From contig JAPLGN010000004.1 of assembly GCA_026390135.1 (NCBI GenBank), positions 1-35,596 on the forward strand: a stretch of DNA of 35,596 nucleotides, read 5' to 3'. This document shows positions 17,133 to 25,586 of the stretch, in pieces; position 1 is the stretch's first letter; each line of letters opens with the position of its first letter. The DNA comes from Campylobacterales bacterium. Its GTDB lineage: Bacteria; Campylobacterota; Campylobacteria; Campylobacterales; Sulfurimonadaceae. The notes below the pieces were generated by a model. The model was not told the origin of the DNA and made no database searches. It saw only the letters and a list, made by a program, of their open reading frames with translations. The translations under genes were made by a program, and so were the position numbers.

Positions 17133-18120
17133 GTACCGCATCCAATGCGTGATTTATTTCAGGAGAAAGGGTGACATTCATCGCTGCCAAACTCGCATCG
17201 AGTTGTTGAGGGGTAGTTGCTCCGATGATGGTGGAAGCGACAAAGTCAAACTGTTTGCTCCACGCAATCGCCATCGTGACAATATCCATCCCTGCCTCAT
17301 GCGCAATACGAAGATACTCTTGAGTCGAAGCGAGTGTTTTATCATTTAAAAAACGTGCTGCCATCAATCTTTGACGCTTATTCGTTGAATTTACATAATC
17401 ACTAAAACGTCCATGTACATGGGTAGCTTGATTGTATTTTCCGCTCAGAACTCCACCACCGAGAGGTGAATACGGTAACAAAGAAATATTTTCACTTTTA
17501 CACACACCACTAATCCCGTCCAAATCACGACGATTTAGGAGAGAGAAATTATTTTGTACCGATTCAAAGCGGGCTAATTTCTCATATTTTGAGGTCATTG
17601 TGGCTTTCATCACCCCATGTGATGTATCGTTTGAGGTTCCGATGTAGCGAACTTTTCCGCTTTGCACCAGTGAATCAAACGCTCGTAATGTCTCTTCGAT
17701 AGGAACAATCGGGTCAGGCCAGTGCATCTGATACAAATCAATATAATCCGTCCCAAGACGTTTGAGTGAGCCCTCGATAGCCCGCTCGATATGAAATCGA
17801 TCGCATGCAGTGTATCCGTGGCGAATCGGAGGAACGAACCATCCAGAAGCAGCGCCGGCTACTTTCGTTGCCAAAATCAGACTATCTCGCGGTTTTGTTT
17901 TTAGCCATCTACCGACCATTTCTTCTGTCAAGCCCGCCAATGGTTCAGATGGAGGCACTGGATAGAGTTCTGCAGTATCAAAGAAATTAACCCCTGCATC
18001 GTATGCTTTATCCATGATGGCAAACGCATTTTTCTCATCGCATTGACTGCCAAATGTCATTGTTCCCAAACAAATTGGGGAAACGCGTAAACCACTGCGT
18101 CCGATATAACGATATTGCAT
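17104..18120 (-). CDS. Aldo/keto reductase
   Basis: A 338-residue NADPH-dependent oxidoreductase of the aldo/keto reductase superfamily with a TIM-barrel fold. The catalytic tetrad is visible: Asp48 in FFDTAELY, Tyr53, Lys86 in LILATKVAG, and His133 in YQMHWPD. The N-terminus YRYIGRSGLRVSPICLGTM is typical of the Tas/YajO-like subgroup. C-terminal cofactor-binding segment SPLGGGVLSGKY and TIIGATTPQQLD are present. The substrate is not predictable. ATG 18120 is preceded by AAGAGAA. The lipoprotein gene overlaps its end. Confidence 0.93.
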   Translation of the reverse strand: MQYRYIGRSGLRVSPICLGTMTFGSQCDEKNAFAIMDKAYDAGVNFFDTAELYPVPPSEPLAGLTEEMVGRWLKTKPRDSLILATKVAGAASGWFVPPIRHGYTACDRFHIERAIEGSLKRLGTDYIDLYQMHWPDPIVPIEETLRAFDSLVQSGKVRYIGTSNDTSHGVMKATMTSKYEKLARFESVQNNFSLLNRRDLDGISGVCKSENISLLPYSPLGGGVLSGKYNQATHVHGRFSDYVNSTNKRQRLMAARFLNDKTLASTQEYLRIAHEAGMDIVTMAIAWSKQFDFVASTIIGATTPQQLDASLAAMNVTLSPEINHALDAVHAKILYPMG

Positions 18121-18158
18121 TTGTTCTCTTTTCTTATATTTATGTAATCAATTTGTAA

Positions 18159-18186
18159 TTGTATTCTATCATTTTTGAGCTACAAT
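18159..18186 (+). promoter_or_regulatory. Promoter for the small CxxC protein gene
   Basis: TTGTAT (18159-18164), a 16-base spacer and TACAAT (18181-18186) form a reasonable housekeeping promoter on the plus strand. Transcription would begin near 18193, leaving a leader of about 25 bases with AGGAGA before the ATG at 18218. Confidence 0.5.
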
Positions 18187-18217
18187 TAGTGTCAGATAAT
18201 TTAAACAGGAGAACACA

Positions 18218-18550
18218 ATGTTGAATATCATTAGTGACACACACTCGAAATTTCAAAAAGTACAAACCTTGCTAGGTAATACAACATCAACCGATCATAC
18301 TTATTTTGAACAACTCAGTGAAGCAACTCAAGATGCTTATATTGCCATGAACGAAGGGATGTGTGTTAATACTACCGTATGTCACCAGTGTGCTGAACAT
18401 CGCGATTTTTTACAGGGTATGATAGTTGTCATAGAAGAACTCGAAGAGGGGGCACCTTTCACGCAAATTTACCGTGAAAAACTAACTAACTACGCAACCA
18501 TGGTTAATGAAACACTCCAAAAAATAGCAGCCTCACTAACAACTCTTTAA
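18218..18550 (+). CDS. Small conserved-looking protein with a CxxC motif, function unknown
   Basis: A 110-residue soluble, mostly helical and acidic protein. It contains MCVNTTVCHQCAEHRDF at about residues 48-64, with three cysteines and a histidine arranged as C-x6-C-x2-C-x2-H, which could bind a metal or act as a redox site. No signal peptide or membrane segment is seen. I do not recognise the family. The start is well supported by AGGAGAACACA just before ATG and by its own promoter. It is the only plus-strand gene in this stretch and converges on the J-domain gene with 6 bases between the two ends. Confidence 0.75.
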   Translation: MLNIISDTHSKFQKVQTLLGNTTSTDHTYFEQLSEATQDAYIAMNEGMCVNTTVCHQCAEHRDFLQGMIVVIEELEEGAPFTQIYREKLTNYATMVNETLQKIAASLTTL

Positions 18551-18556
18551 CGAGAA

Positions 18557-19345
18557 CTAACTTGCTGCCTTTAATGCATCATACGCTTCTTGTAGAAGTT
18601 TAAATTTTTCCGTATATTTGTTGATCACTTCAGGACTTTTCGTGTGAACTCGGTCAGGATGATATCGCTTTGCCAACTGCCGATAACGCTGCTTTAGATC
18701 TACTGGCTTACTGCCGATGGGAAGCTCAAAAAGCGCATGGTATCGGATCATCTTATCGATCGCATCGCTCCCTTTACCCCAACCTTGATAGTGTCCGTAA
18801 AGCTTACTCATAAATTCATCATCGTAACTGTAATTAATCACATAATGAAGCACTTCACGTCGGTTAAGGGCTTTTTCTAAACGTGATTTTGCACTCAATG
18901 TTGTGACATCAATATAAATTTGGTTGGAGGTACTGCTCATGACTAAAGAGGAGAGCTGTTGCTTGAGATAGCGCATCACCCAGCGATTATCGCTCAAAAA
19001 AGTTATTTTTACACGGCTTTGGCCAAAGGCATAAAGTTCAACATCAACTTTTTCAGCTTTTCGATACGGCACCTCGATACGTACAGCAGCACTTTTACAT
19101 TTGCGAAGCGATCGTCGATAAAATGAGCTAGTGAGGTCATTGTCTTTAGTATAGCGATCGGTTAGAGAATCGAGAAAATCTTTTTTTTGTTCCGATGAGT
19201 TTTCATTGTTAAGAACCAAAACCCCATTGTCTAAAAAGAGGGTATTGTGAATATGATGATCAAAAAACTCTTCCATCCACGGCTCTTCGAGGGTACTAGA
19301 ACTCCCGTGAACGAAAATAGCATTGTTGCGTAAAACGACTCTCAC
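18557..19345 (-). CDS. Protein with C-terminal DnaJ domain
   Basis: A 262-residue protein whose last 60 residues are a J domain, with the HPD motif at about 229-231 in AKRYHPDRVH. J domains stimulate the ATPase of DnaK-type chaperones, so this is a J-domain co-chaperone of specialised type. It lacks the Gly/Phe region and the zinc-finger of DnaJ, and the J domain is at the C-terminus rather than the N-terminus. The first 200 residues are unrecognised; they have no membrane segment. GTG at 19345 is preferred because GGGGG lies five to six bases before it. It lies 43 bases downstream of the amidase gene and could be expressed with it. Confidence 0.85.
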   Translation of the reverse strand: MRVVLRNNAIFVHGSSSTLEEPWMEEFFDHHIHNTLFLDNGVLVLNNENSSEQKKDFLDSLTDRYTKDNDLTSSFYRRSLRKCKSAAVRIEVPYRKAEKVDVELYAFGQSRVKITFLSDNRWVMRYLKQQLSSLVMSSTSNQIYIDVTTLSAKSRLEKALNRREVLHYVINYSYDDEFMSKLYGHYQGWGKGSDAIDKMIRYHALFELPIGSKPVDLKQRYRQLAKRYHPDRVHTKSPEVINKYTEKFKLLQEAYDALKAAS

Positions 19346-19388
19346 GGATACCCCCGATTCGATAGTATTACATCAAACTAAGCAAAAA

Positions 19389-20234
19389 TTATTCCACCAT
19401 TTTCTTATAACACTCCGGTCGGCGGTCACGAATCAGCCCCCAATAGTGACGGTGCTCACGGATAGAAACAGGATCAAATTCACTGTACAAGATCTCTTCT
19501 TTATCACGAGAAGCTTCGGAGACTTTGGTACCCGTATGATCTGTGATAAAAGAGCTGCCGTAAAACGTGAGAGTACAACTCTCACCGACCTCTTCTCCGA
19601 TACGGTTAGCCGCGATAACGGGGATGATATTTGCCGCTGAGTGTCCCATCTGTACTCGTTGCCAGTGCGATGCGGAGTCCACACCGATTTCAGGCTCGCT
19701 TCCAATCGCAGTAGGATAGAAAATCATATCAGCTCCCATGAGCGTCAAGCAGCGTGCCGTCTCCGGAAACCACTGGTCCCAGCAAATACCGACACCGATA
19801 TTTCCATAACGGGTTTCCCATACTTTAAATCCGGTATCTCCCGGCTTAAAATAAAACTTCTCTTCGTATCCAGGACCATCAGGGATATGGGTTTTACGGT
19901 AGTTTTCCATCACCGTACCATCGCTATTAATCATTACAAGTGAGTTAAAATAACGTTCCCCGTCTCGTTCAAAATAGCTGATGGGCAATACGACACCAAG
20001 CTCGCGGGCCAATGCACTAAAACGTCCAATCATTGGATGCCCTTCAAGTTCCTGTGCCCACGAAAAATACTTTTTGTCCATATCTTTGCAAAAATAATAC
20101 CCTTCAAATAATTCAGGTAATAAAATAATTTGTGCACCATTTTTAAAAGCTTCTCGAACCATCATTTCGGCTTTAACAATATTAGCCGTTTTATCTTCAC
20201 CCATTTGCATTTGTATTGCGGCTACTTTAACCAT
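19389..20234 (-). CDS. aguB: N-carbamoylputrescine amidase (nitrilase superfamily)
   Basis: A 281-residue carbon-nitrogen hydrolase. The nitrilase triad is visible as Glu41 (LLPELFEG), Lys114 (YRKTHIPDG) and Cys151 (GICWDQWFPE). The stretches HIPDGPGYEEKFYFKPGDTG and CWDQWFPETAR are characteristic of AguB, which hydrolyses N-carbamoylputrescine to putrescine, carbon dioxide and ammonia in polyamine synthesis from arginine. The usual partner agmatine deiminase (aguA) is not in this window. ATG at 20234 is preferred over an upstream in-frame TTG at 20240 because AGGAG is six bases before the ATG. Another C-N hydrolase specificity cannot be fully excluded. Confidence 0.9.
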   Translation of the reverse strand: MVKVAAIQMQMGEDKTANIVKAEMMVREAFKNGAQIILLPELFEGYYFCKDMDKKYFSWAQELEGHPMIGRFSALARELGVVLPISYFERDGERYFNSLVMINSDGTVMENYRKTHIPDGPGYEEKFYFKPGDTGFKVWETRYGNIGVGICWDQWFPETARCLTLMGADMIFYPTAIGSEPEIGVDSASHWQRVQMGHSAANIIPVIAANRIGEEVGESCTLTFYGSSFITDHTGTKVSEASRDKEEILYSEFDPVSIREHRHYWGLIRDRRPECYKKMVE

Positions 20235-20344
20235 GGTCAACTCCTGTTACTTCGTGCTAAAATTATAACGCAGCACTTATAAAATATTAAAACATTACGT
20301 GGTATTCTATATAAATACAGAACATGTCAGAAAAGGGGTTTATT

Positions 20345-21079
20345 ATGCAACTCAATACACAATACCAATTGTTCCCTCAAATGAGTACAGAAAGTAATAA
20401 GCGGGATAAAACTCTCGAAAAAATTGCAACCGGTGCTGAAATTAAGATCGATGACAGTGCTTTAGCTTCCATTGCTTCCATGATGCAAAGTAATATTAGT
20501 ACTTCTACGCAAGAACTGATGAATACCAATGATTCTATCTCTATGATGCAAGTTGCCGACGGCACACTAAATTCACTAAGTGAACAAACTCAAACTCTCA
20601 GTGATTTAAGCGTTCGATACAATAGCGCTTCACTCAACGAAAGTCAAAAACAAGGACTCGCGGGAGAATTTAATCGAACCTTAGAATCAATGAACCAATC
20701 CATTCAAAGTACGAGCTACAATGGGCAAGGCTTATTTAATACAACCCATACGTTTGGTTCATCAAGTATTTCATTGGGAGATATGTCAACAAATACACTT
20801 TCTATTGATAATCAGGAAAGTATTTCCAGATATGCTCAAAGTGTATCTCAAACACAAAGTGATGTAGGTTCTACGACGAATGGACTTATCAGTACTACGA
20901 ATAATTTACTTGGACAAATAAGTACTGCCTCTGCTGCACGAAGTCAAATTGCCGATACCGATATAGCAAAAGCAATCCAAGAATTTCAGCAAAGCACCCT
21001 AAAACTTGACGTTTCCCAAATCGCAATAGCTCATCAAAGTAACGTATTACGTCAAAATATTGCACAATTATTGGGGTGA
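20345..21079 (+). CDS. flaC: Short FlaC-like flagellin
   Basis: A 244-residue flagellin-family protein. The N-terminal part (ALENIA-like KTLEKIATG, then IADS-like SALASIASMM, SMMQVADGTLNSLSEQ) and the C-terminal LLGQISTASAAR to RQNIAQLLG are the conserved D0/D1 helices, with only a short middle region, so the surface domains D2/D3 are missing. This pattern and length match FlaC of Campylobacter (about 249 residues), which is exported by the flagellar apparatus and secreted or minor in the filament. The frame is open from 20324, but ATG at 20345 is preferred because AAGGGG lies six to seven bases upstream. No clear sigma-28 box was found; TATAAA near 20312 is a possible -10. It is a lone flagellar gene here. 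Confidence 0.85.
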   Translation: MQLNTQYQLFPQMSTESNKRDKTLEKIATGAEIKIDDSALASIASMMQSNISTSTQELMNTNDSISMMQVADGTLNSLSEQTQTLSDLSVRYNSASLNESQKQGLAGEFNRTLESMNQSIQSTSYNGQGLFNTTHTFGSSSISLGDMSTNTLSIDNQESISRYAQSVSQTQSDVGSTTNGLISTTNNLLGQISTASAARSQIADTDIAKAIQEFQQSTLKLDVSQIAIAHQSNVLRQNIAQLLG

Positions 21080-21087
21080 TTTTTTTT

Positions 21088-21157
21088 CGTCATCCTCGGG
21101 CTTGACCCGGGGATCCATCTCCTTAAAAGCTGGATTCCCGACTTCTCGGGAATGACG
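21088..21157. repeat. CGTCATTCC-family repeat, paired 70-base unit
   Basis: Two hairpin units in opposite orientation: one starting CGTCATCCTCGGG (21088-21116) and one ending CGGGAATGACG (21132-21157), so the outer ends are CGTCAT and ATGACG. It lies between the ends of the converging flaC and argS genes and, with the T run at 21080-21087, may terminate both. Confidence 0.85.
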
Positions 21158-21164
21158 AGTAGGA

Positions 21165-22745
21165 TTACATTCGATCTTTAGCTTCGATTCCTAAAAGGGA
21201 AAGTCCTGTTTTGATAGAAAGTGCAACAACCAAAAGAAGTTTGAGTAATTTTCCTTCATCTTCATTCCCAATAATACGAGTATCATAATAGAATTTATGC
21301 AACTTAGCTGCAAGTGCTTTGAGATAATCAGGAAGTTTTTGCACTTGACGTGATTCAAAAGCATCCTCAATAATCTCTGGTAATAACAGCGCTTCAAATA
21401 ACAATCCATCCGCATCTGCGCTTAATCCGATCAATGATGACTTCATTATATCGTCTAAGCTCATTTCACTTTTCGCAATAAGCGTTTGAATACGGGCATG
21501 CGCATACTGTACATAGTAAACTGGATTGGAGCTGTCTTGACGCTTTAGTTCTTCAATGTCAAACTCGAGTGCCGTGTCGCATTTTTTGCTTGCAAACATA
21601 AAACGCAACGCATCTGCACCGATCTCTTCAACTACGTCACTCATTTGAATAACAGTTCCAGCACGCTTAGACATCTTATAAGGTTCGCCATCTTTTAGAA
21701 GGCTTACCATTTGAGAGAGCTGTACTTCGAGTTTTTCAGGATCGTATCCTAAGAAACTAATTGCCGCTTTGACGCGAGCAATATAGCCATGGTGATCCGC
21801 TCCCCAAATATTGATGTAGTTTTGAAATCCACGCTCAAACTTTTGGTTGTGGTAGATAATATCACCTGCAAGATACGTCGGACGTCCATCATCTCGAACG
21901 ACAACACGATCATGGTCATCACCTAAGCCTGAAGAACGAATAAGAGTTTTTCCCTCATCGACATAAACACCATCACCCATCTTTGCCATAACGCGATCCC
22001 ATTCATCATACAGAGATGCTTCGCCTACAAAGGTATCAAAATGAACGTTAATTGCTTTTAAATCATTGATAATAAGTTCTAAGATTTTATCTTTAGCCCA
22101 AAGTGCCAACTCTTTTTGACGACTTTCATCACGCAAGGCATCATCTCCAAATTGAGACTGAACTTCTTTCGCTAAATCACTCAAATACTCGCCGCGATAA
22201 TATTTTTCAGGCCATTGGACTTCTTCACCAAGCAATGTGCTGCGCCCTTCGAGCTGTAACGATGTTCCCAGTAAATCAATTTGATTGCCCGCATCATTGA
22301 CATAATATTCAGCTGTCATGTCATATCCCAAATGTCGACCAAGACGAAGCAGTGTATCGCCATATACGGCACCACGCGCATGCCCGATATGAAGAGGTCC
22401 TGTCGGGTTTGCACTTACAAATTCGAGTAGTATTGTCCCTTTTTTATCATCGCTGCCAAATTGCTTATCATTTGAAAGCGCCCAAGAAGCATACTCATCC
22501 AAAAACGCCTCCGAGAGACGAAAGTTAATGTAGCCCTTGACCGATTCGACCGCACCAAACATCTCATGCTCTCCAAAAGAACTCGCAATCTCTTCAGCAA
22601 TAATCATAGGTGATTTGCGTAATTCTTTAGAAAGTGAAAAGGCAATAGGAGTAGAGAAATGTCCGAAGGAACGATCCTTCGGCTTTTCAAGGATTATATC
22701 GCAGTTGAATTTATCGCGCAAAAGCGCGCTGACTCGTTGTTTCAA
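21165..22745 (-). CDS. argS: Arginyl-tRNA synthetase
   Basis: A 526-residue class I aminoacyl-tRNA synthetase. The HIGH motif is HIGH at 119-122 within SANPTGPLHIGHARGAV, and the KMSKS region is KMSKRAGTVIQM. The N-terminal Add-1 domain (KPKDRSFGHFSTPIAFSLSK) and the C-terminal anticodon-binding DALR-type domain are present, and length is usual for the class. It starts with TTG at 22745, two bases after the tatA stop, without a strong ribosome binding site, so translation is probably coupled to tatA. The same argS-tatA-gmk order is found in Campylobacter jejuni. Confidence 0.97.
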   Translation of the reverse strand: MKQRVSALLRDKFNCDIILEKPKDRSFGHFSTPIAFSLSKELRKSPMIIAEEIASSFGEHEMFGAVESVKGYINFRLSEAFLDEYASWALSNDKQFGSDDKKGTILLEFVSANPTGPLHIGHARGAVYGDTLLRLGRHLGYDMTAEYYVNDAGNQIDLLGTSLQLEGRSTLLGEEVQWPEKYYRGEYLSDLAKEVQSQFGDDALRDESRQKELALWAKDKILELIINDLKAINVHFDTFVGEASLYDEWDRVMAKMGDGVYVDEGKTLIRSSGLGDDHDRVVVRDDGRPTYLAGDIIYHNQKFERGFQNYINIWGADHHGYIARVKAAISFLGYDPEKLEVQLSQMVSLLKDGEPYKMSKRAGTVIQMSDVVEEIGADALRFMFASKKCDTALEFDIEELKRQDSSNPVYYVQYAHARIQTLIAKSEMSLDDIMKSSLIGLSADADGLLFEALLLPEIIEDAFESRQVQKLPDYLKALAAKLHKFYYDTRIIGNEDEGKLLKLLLVVALSIKTGLSLLGIEAKDRM

Positions 22746-22747
22746 AA

Positions 22748-22987
22748 TTATACTTGTGCTGTAGTTTTTGGAGCTTCAACACTTGTGGTTGTAGGCGTTT
22801 CTACGTGCTTAGGAGCTTCGACGATAGTAGCTTCTGATTCTTCAGCTTGATCTTCTTTCATCTCTTTTTTGAAATTTTTGATCCCTTGACCAAGACCTTT
22901 TGCAAGCTCTGGAATCTTTTTTGCTCCAAACAGTAAAACAACAATTGCAAGAACTATTAACCAATGACTTGTGCTAAAACTACCCAT
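22748..22987 (-). CDS. tatA: Sec-independent translocase subunit TatA
   Basis: A 79-residue membrane protein. Residues 8-22 form the single transmembrane helix ([13 protein letters not shown]), followed by the conserved [20 protein letters not shown] hinge and amphipathic helix, and a flexible acidic tail. It forms the pore of the twin-arginine translocase, which exports folded proteins. ATG 22987 has AAGGAA upstream, and a TATACT on the minus strand at 23023-23028 could be its -10 box. The TatBC partners are not in the window. Confidence 0.95.
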   Translation of the reverse strand: MGSFSTSHWLIVLAIVVLLFGAKKIPELAKGLGQGIKNFKKEMKEDQAEESEATIVEAPKHVETPTTTSVEAPKTTAQV

Positions 22988-23068
22988 AGATACATTTCCT
23001 TTTATATAAAATACATTCGAGCAGTATAACGGCTCATTGCTGTAATGACCCTTATACTTTTTTTACTC

Positions 23069-23686
23069 TTATAGTGCCCACATTTGGACGAATTCATTTA
23101 TTTGCTGTGTTGGAATTTTCATTCGGGCTGCTTTAGCGATCGTGATGAGTACATCAGCAGCAGCATCCAAATCATCATTAACAATTAAATAATCGTATTC
23201 GCTGATACGCTGTACTTCACGTGTTGCCATGTCAAGACGCTTAGCGATAATTTCCGCACTATCGGTAGAGCGACTTAAAAGGCGCTTTTTGAGTTCTTCT
23301 AAAGTAGGAGTTGTAATAAATACTGATGTTGTAATATCCGCTAAACGATTTTGTACCGCATCGTGACCTTGAACATCAATGTCAAAAATTACTAATTTCC
23401 CCTCTTTTAATGCTTTTTTAACAGGTCCTAATGATGTTCCATAATAGTTTCCATGTACAAGCGCATATTCTAAAAACATCTCTTCGTCTATTTCACGTTT
23501 GAATTCTTCTTGAGAGACAAAATGGTAGTGAACACCATCAATTTCGCCCTCTCGTTTACTACGGGTAGTGGTTGATATGGAAAAGTAAGTAGAACCAATA
23601 TCATTAAATATTTTATTGATTAATGAGCTCTTTCCTGCCCCGCTAGGACCGGAAAGGACTAAAATTGCACCACTGGTTCGATTCAC
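23069..23686 (-). CDS. gmk: Guanylate kinase
   Basis: A 205-residue nucleotide kinase that converts GMP to GDP with ATP. The P-loop is GPSGAGKSS at about 13-21, followed by STTTRSKREGEIDGVHYHFV, the GMP-binding segment typical of the family, and FDIDVQG. It starts at GTG 23686, its start codon overlapping the stop of the acidic protein gene, with GGGGA six bases upstream. The overlap suggests coupling. Confidence 0.96.
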   Translation of the reverse strand: MNRTSGAILVLSGPSGAGKSSLINKIFNDIGSTYFSISTTTRSKREGEIDGVHYHFVSQEEFKREIDEEMFLEYALVHGNYYGTSLGPVKKALKEGKLVIFDIDVQGHDAVQNRLADITTSVFITTPTLEELKKRLLSRSTDSAEIIAKRLDMATREVQRISEYDYLIVNDDLDAAADVLITIAKAARMKIPTQQINEFVQMWAL

Positions 23687-25038
23687 TTCTCATCCCCAAA
23701 GTTGATATTAATACTAATATTGAGCCCTTTTAGCGATGCAGCAACATCATCATTGGAAAGTGCTTTTAAAAGAGCTTGTAATGCTTCCATCCCTTCAGAT
23801 GGAGAGCTTTTTTTCTCTGTTGCTGAAGCCAAAACAGGGGCCTCAGATTTATCATTAATCTCTAGATCTTTTGATGGCTTGCCCATGGCTTCACTTAGGG
23901 CTTCAGCATCTAATGAAGAATGTTCTCCTGTGCCTACTCGAACACTCAACTCTTCTTCTACACTCTCTCCGATTGCGAGCTTCATCTCTCGCTCATCAAT
24001 ACCGTCTAAGTCATCAATCTCATCAAAAGAGCCTAAATCATCTAATCCAAATTCATCCAAATTCGTATCATTCAGTGTAGATTCCAAATCTTCCAGATCC
24101 AATTCACCCACTGCATCTTGAATTTGTTGTTCAAGATCATCAAACTCATCATCACTTAATAAATCACTTATCGGCTCACGAGAACTTTCATCTTCTTCTA
24201 TGCGCGGTAAATCTTCCAAACTTTCCAGCTCTTCTTCTGATTCAAGAACGTCCATTTCACCCATCATTAAATCATCGAGTAATGCATTGTCAAGCTCTTC
24301 ATCTTCTACTTTAAGGGCTTCTTCATTCTCATCTAAACCCAGTCCATTGAAAATATCATCGAATTCGTCTTCATCCAGATCTTCCAGATCTTCCAATTTT
24401 TCGATAGAAGAAGGAATTATTATTTCTGTTTCTTCCTCATCCAGATCTAAATTTTCAATACTAAATTCTTCATCCTCATTAAACGTATCAGTGTCTTCCA
24501 AAAGATCTTGAAGTTCTTGCACTTCTTCGTGATCTAGAACGTTTGTCTTCATCCCCTGAAGCAATTCATCATCAAAGCTGTCCAGTGCCGCACTGTTAAC
24601 TAAATCCTCTTCTTTTTCATCATTAAAATCTAGCTCATCATCAAGCCCAAACAACTCATCATCCGATTCAATACTTAACAAATCAATCGATTTTTCTTTT
24701 TCTGGCTTAACTGCCGTTTGCAATGATTTTTCAATATTGGCAAAAAGTTCAACTAAATCGGTTGGTAAAAAAGGTTTATTAATCACTTTATCAAAGCCCG
24801 CAGGAACATCATTTCCCCGAGTGGCCATAAGAAGGCTTGTTTTATAGATGATTCTTTCACCTAATGCAGTCATTATCTCATCACTATAATACGCATCATC
24901 TACAATTAGTAAATCGTACTCATCATGCTCTATCTCATCAACAGACCAAACAACATTCAAATCATCTTTCGTTTTTTGCGCACTTAGGGCAACCAATTTT
25001 CGTACAACTGGATTATCATTTAGTAATAAGATTCTCAT
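23683..25038 (-). CDS. Highly acidic protein with an N-terminal receiver-like domain
   Basis: A 451-residue protein. The first 110 residues resemble a response-regulator receiver domain: MRILLLNDNPVVRKLV, LLIVDDAYYSDE, and a C-terminal KVINKPFLPTDLVE, where KP-F matches the conserved Lys-Pro of receivers. The expected phosphorylated Asp would lie in LLIVDDAY. Residues 115-400 are extremely rich in Asp, Glu and Leu with few basic residues, probably disordered. The end (EALQALLKALSNDD...ISININFGDEK) is a distinct short ordered segment. It corresponds by position to the highly acidic protein Cj1178c of Campylobacter jejuni next to fliR, which is of unknown function. A role linked to flagella is only suggested by the neighbour. 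Confidence 0.8.
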   Translation of the reverse strand: MRILLLNDNPVVRKLVALSAQKTKDDLNVVWSVDEIEHDEYDLLIVDDAYYSDEIMTALGERIIYKTSLLMATRGNDVPAGFDKVINKPFLPTDLVELFANIEKSLQTAVKPEKEKSIDLLSIESDDELFGLDDELDFNDEKEEDLVNSAALDSFDDELLQGMKTNVLDHEEVQELQDLLEDTDTFNEDEEFSIENLDLDEEETEIIIPSSIEKLEDLEDLDEDEFDDIFNGLGLDENEEALKVEDEELDNALLDDLMMGEMDVLESEEELESLEDLPRIEEDESSREPISDLLSDDEFDDLEQQIQDAVGELDLEDLESTLNDTNLDEFGLDDLGSFDEIDDLDGIDEREMKLAIGESVEEELSVRVGTGEHSSLDAEALSEAMGKPSKDLEINDKSEAPVLASATEKKSSPSEGMEALQALLKALSNDDVAASLKGLNISININFGDEK

Positions 25039-25103
25039 AACAAATACTGCCTTCTTGATGTTGTGTCAGCTAAATGGTATCATTGTAACCAAAAAAGAAT
25101 AAA

Positions 25104-25586
25104 ATGATAAAACTTCTCACCTTATTTTTGACATTAAGTATTGTAAATGCTCAAACACTAACCTTTCTTCTCCCTGATGAAAAAAGCGGCTTTGAACATG
25201 AACTAATGAGTCATCTCAAAAAAGCACATACCCAAATTATTTTGCTCACTCCATCGCTAAATCATCCTGCATTACGTCGGCAACTTATTCAATCCGTTTC
25301 TAAGGGCGTCAAGCTCACCTTGATTACTCAAAACCCTTCTGCTGATCCATTACAGCTTGTTGCTTACAGCGGAGTTGAACTTTATCTTTACCGCGCTCGT
25401 TCTCTAAGTGATACGTTGATTTTAATAGATGATGAGATAGTCTGCCATGTCTCAGGCGGATTCAATGATGAGGAACTGTCGCAAAAAAGTCAAAATGCAC
25501 TGTGTAGCGATGATAGTGACTTTATACTTTCCCTTCACCAAAATGCGAACCGAATTTTGACACGCTCAAAACCCTATTTAAAATAA
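25104..25586 (+). CDS. Exported protein with a degenerate phospholipase-D-like domain
   Basis: A 160-residue protein with a signal peptide (KLLTLFLTLSIVNAQ, cleaved near residue 17). The mature part resembles one half of a PLD-like domain: a helix followed by IILLTPSLNHPALRRQLIQS, KGVKLTLITQN, and a VELYLYRA...DTLILIDDEIVC segment. The position of the HxK catalytic motif has SLSDTLILIDD, so the histidine and lysine are absent and hydrolytic activity is unlikely. Family assignment is from fold pattern only. It is divergent from the acidic-protein gene and converges on fliR with a 9-base overlap of the ends. It breaks up an otherwise one-way block. Confidence 0.65.
   Translation: MIKLLTLFLTLSIVNAQTLTFLLPDEKSGFEHELMSHLKKAHTQIILLTPSLNHPALRRQLIQSVSKGVKLTLITQNPSADPLQLVAYSGVELYLYRARSLSDTLILIDDEIVCHVSGGFNDEELSQKSQNALCSDDSDFILSLHQNANRILTRSKPYLK

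Noticed and set aside
24200-24511. Serine-rich open frame on the plus strand
   Set aside because: It is the mirror of the Asp/Glu-rich codons of the acidic protein gene and has no ribosome binding site or recognisable fold.
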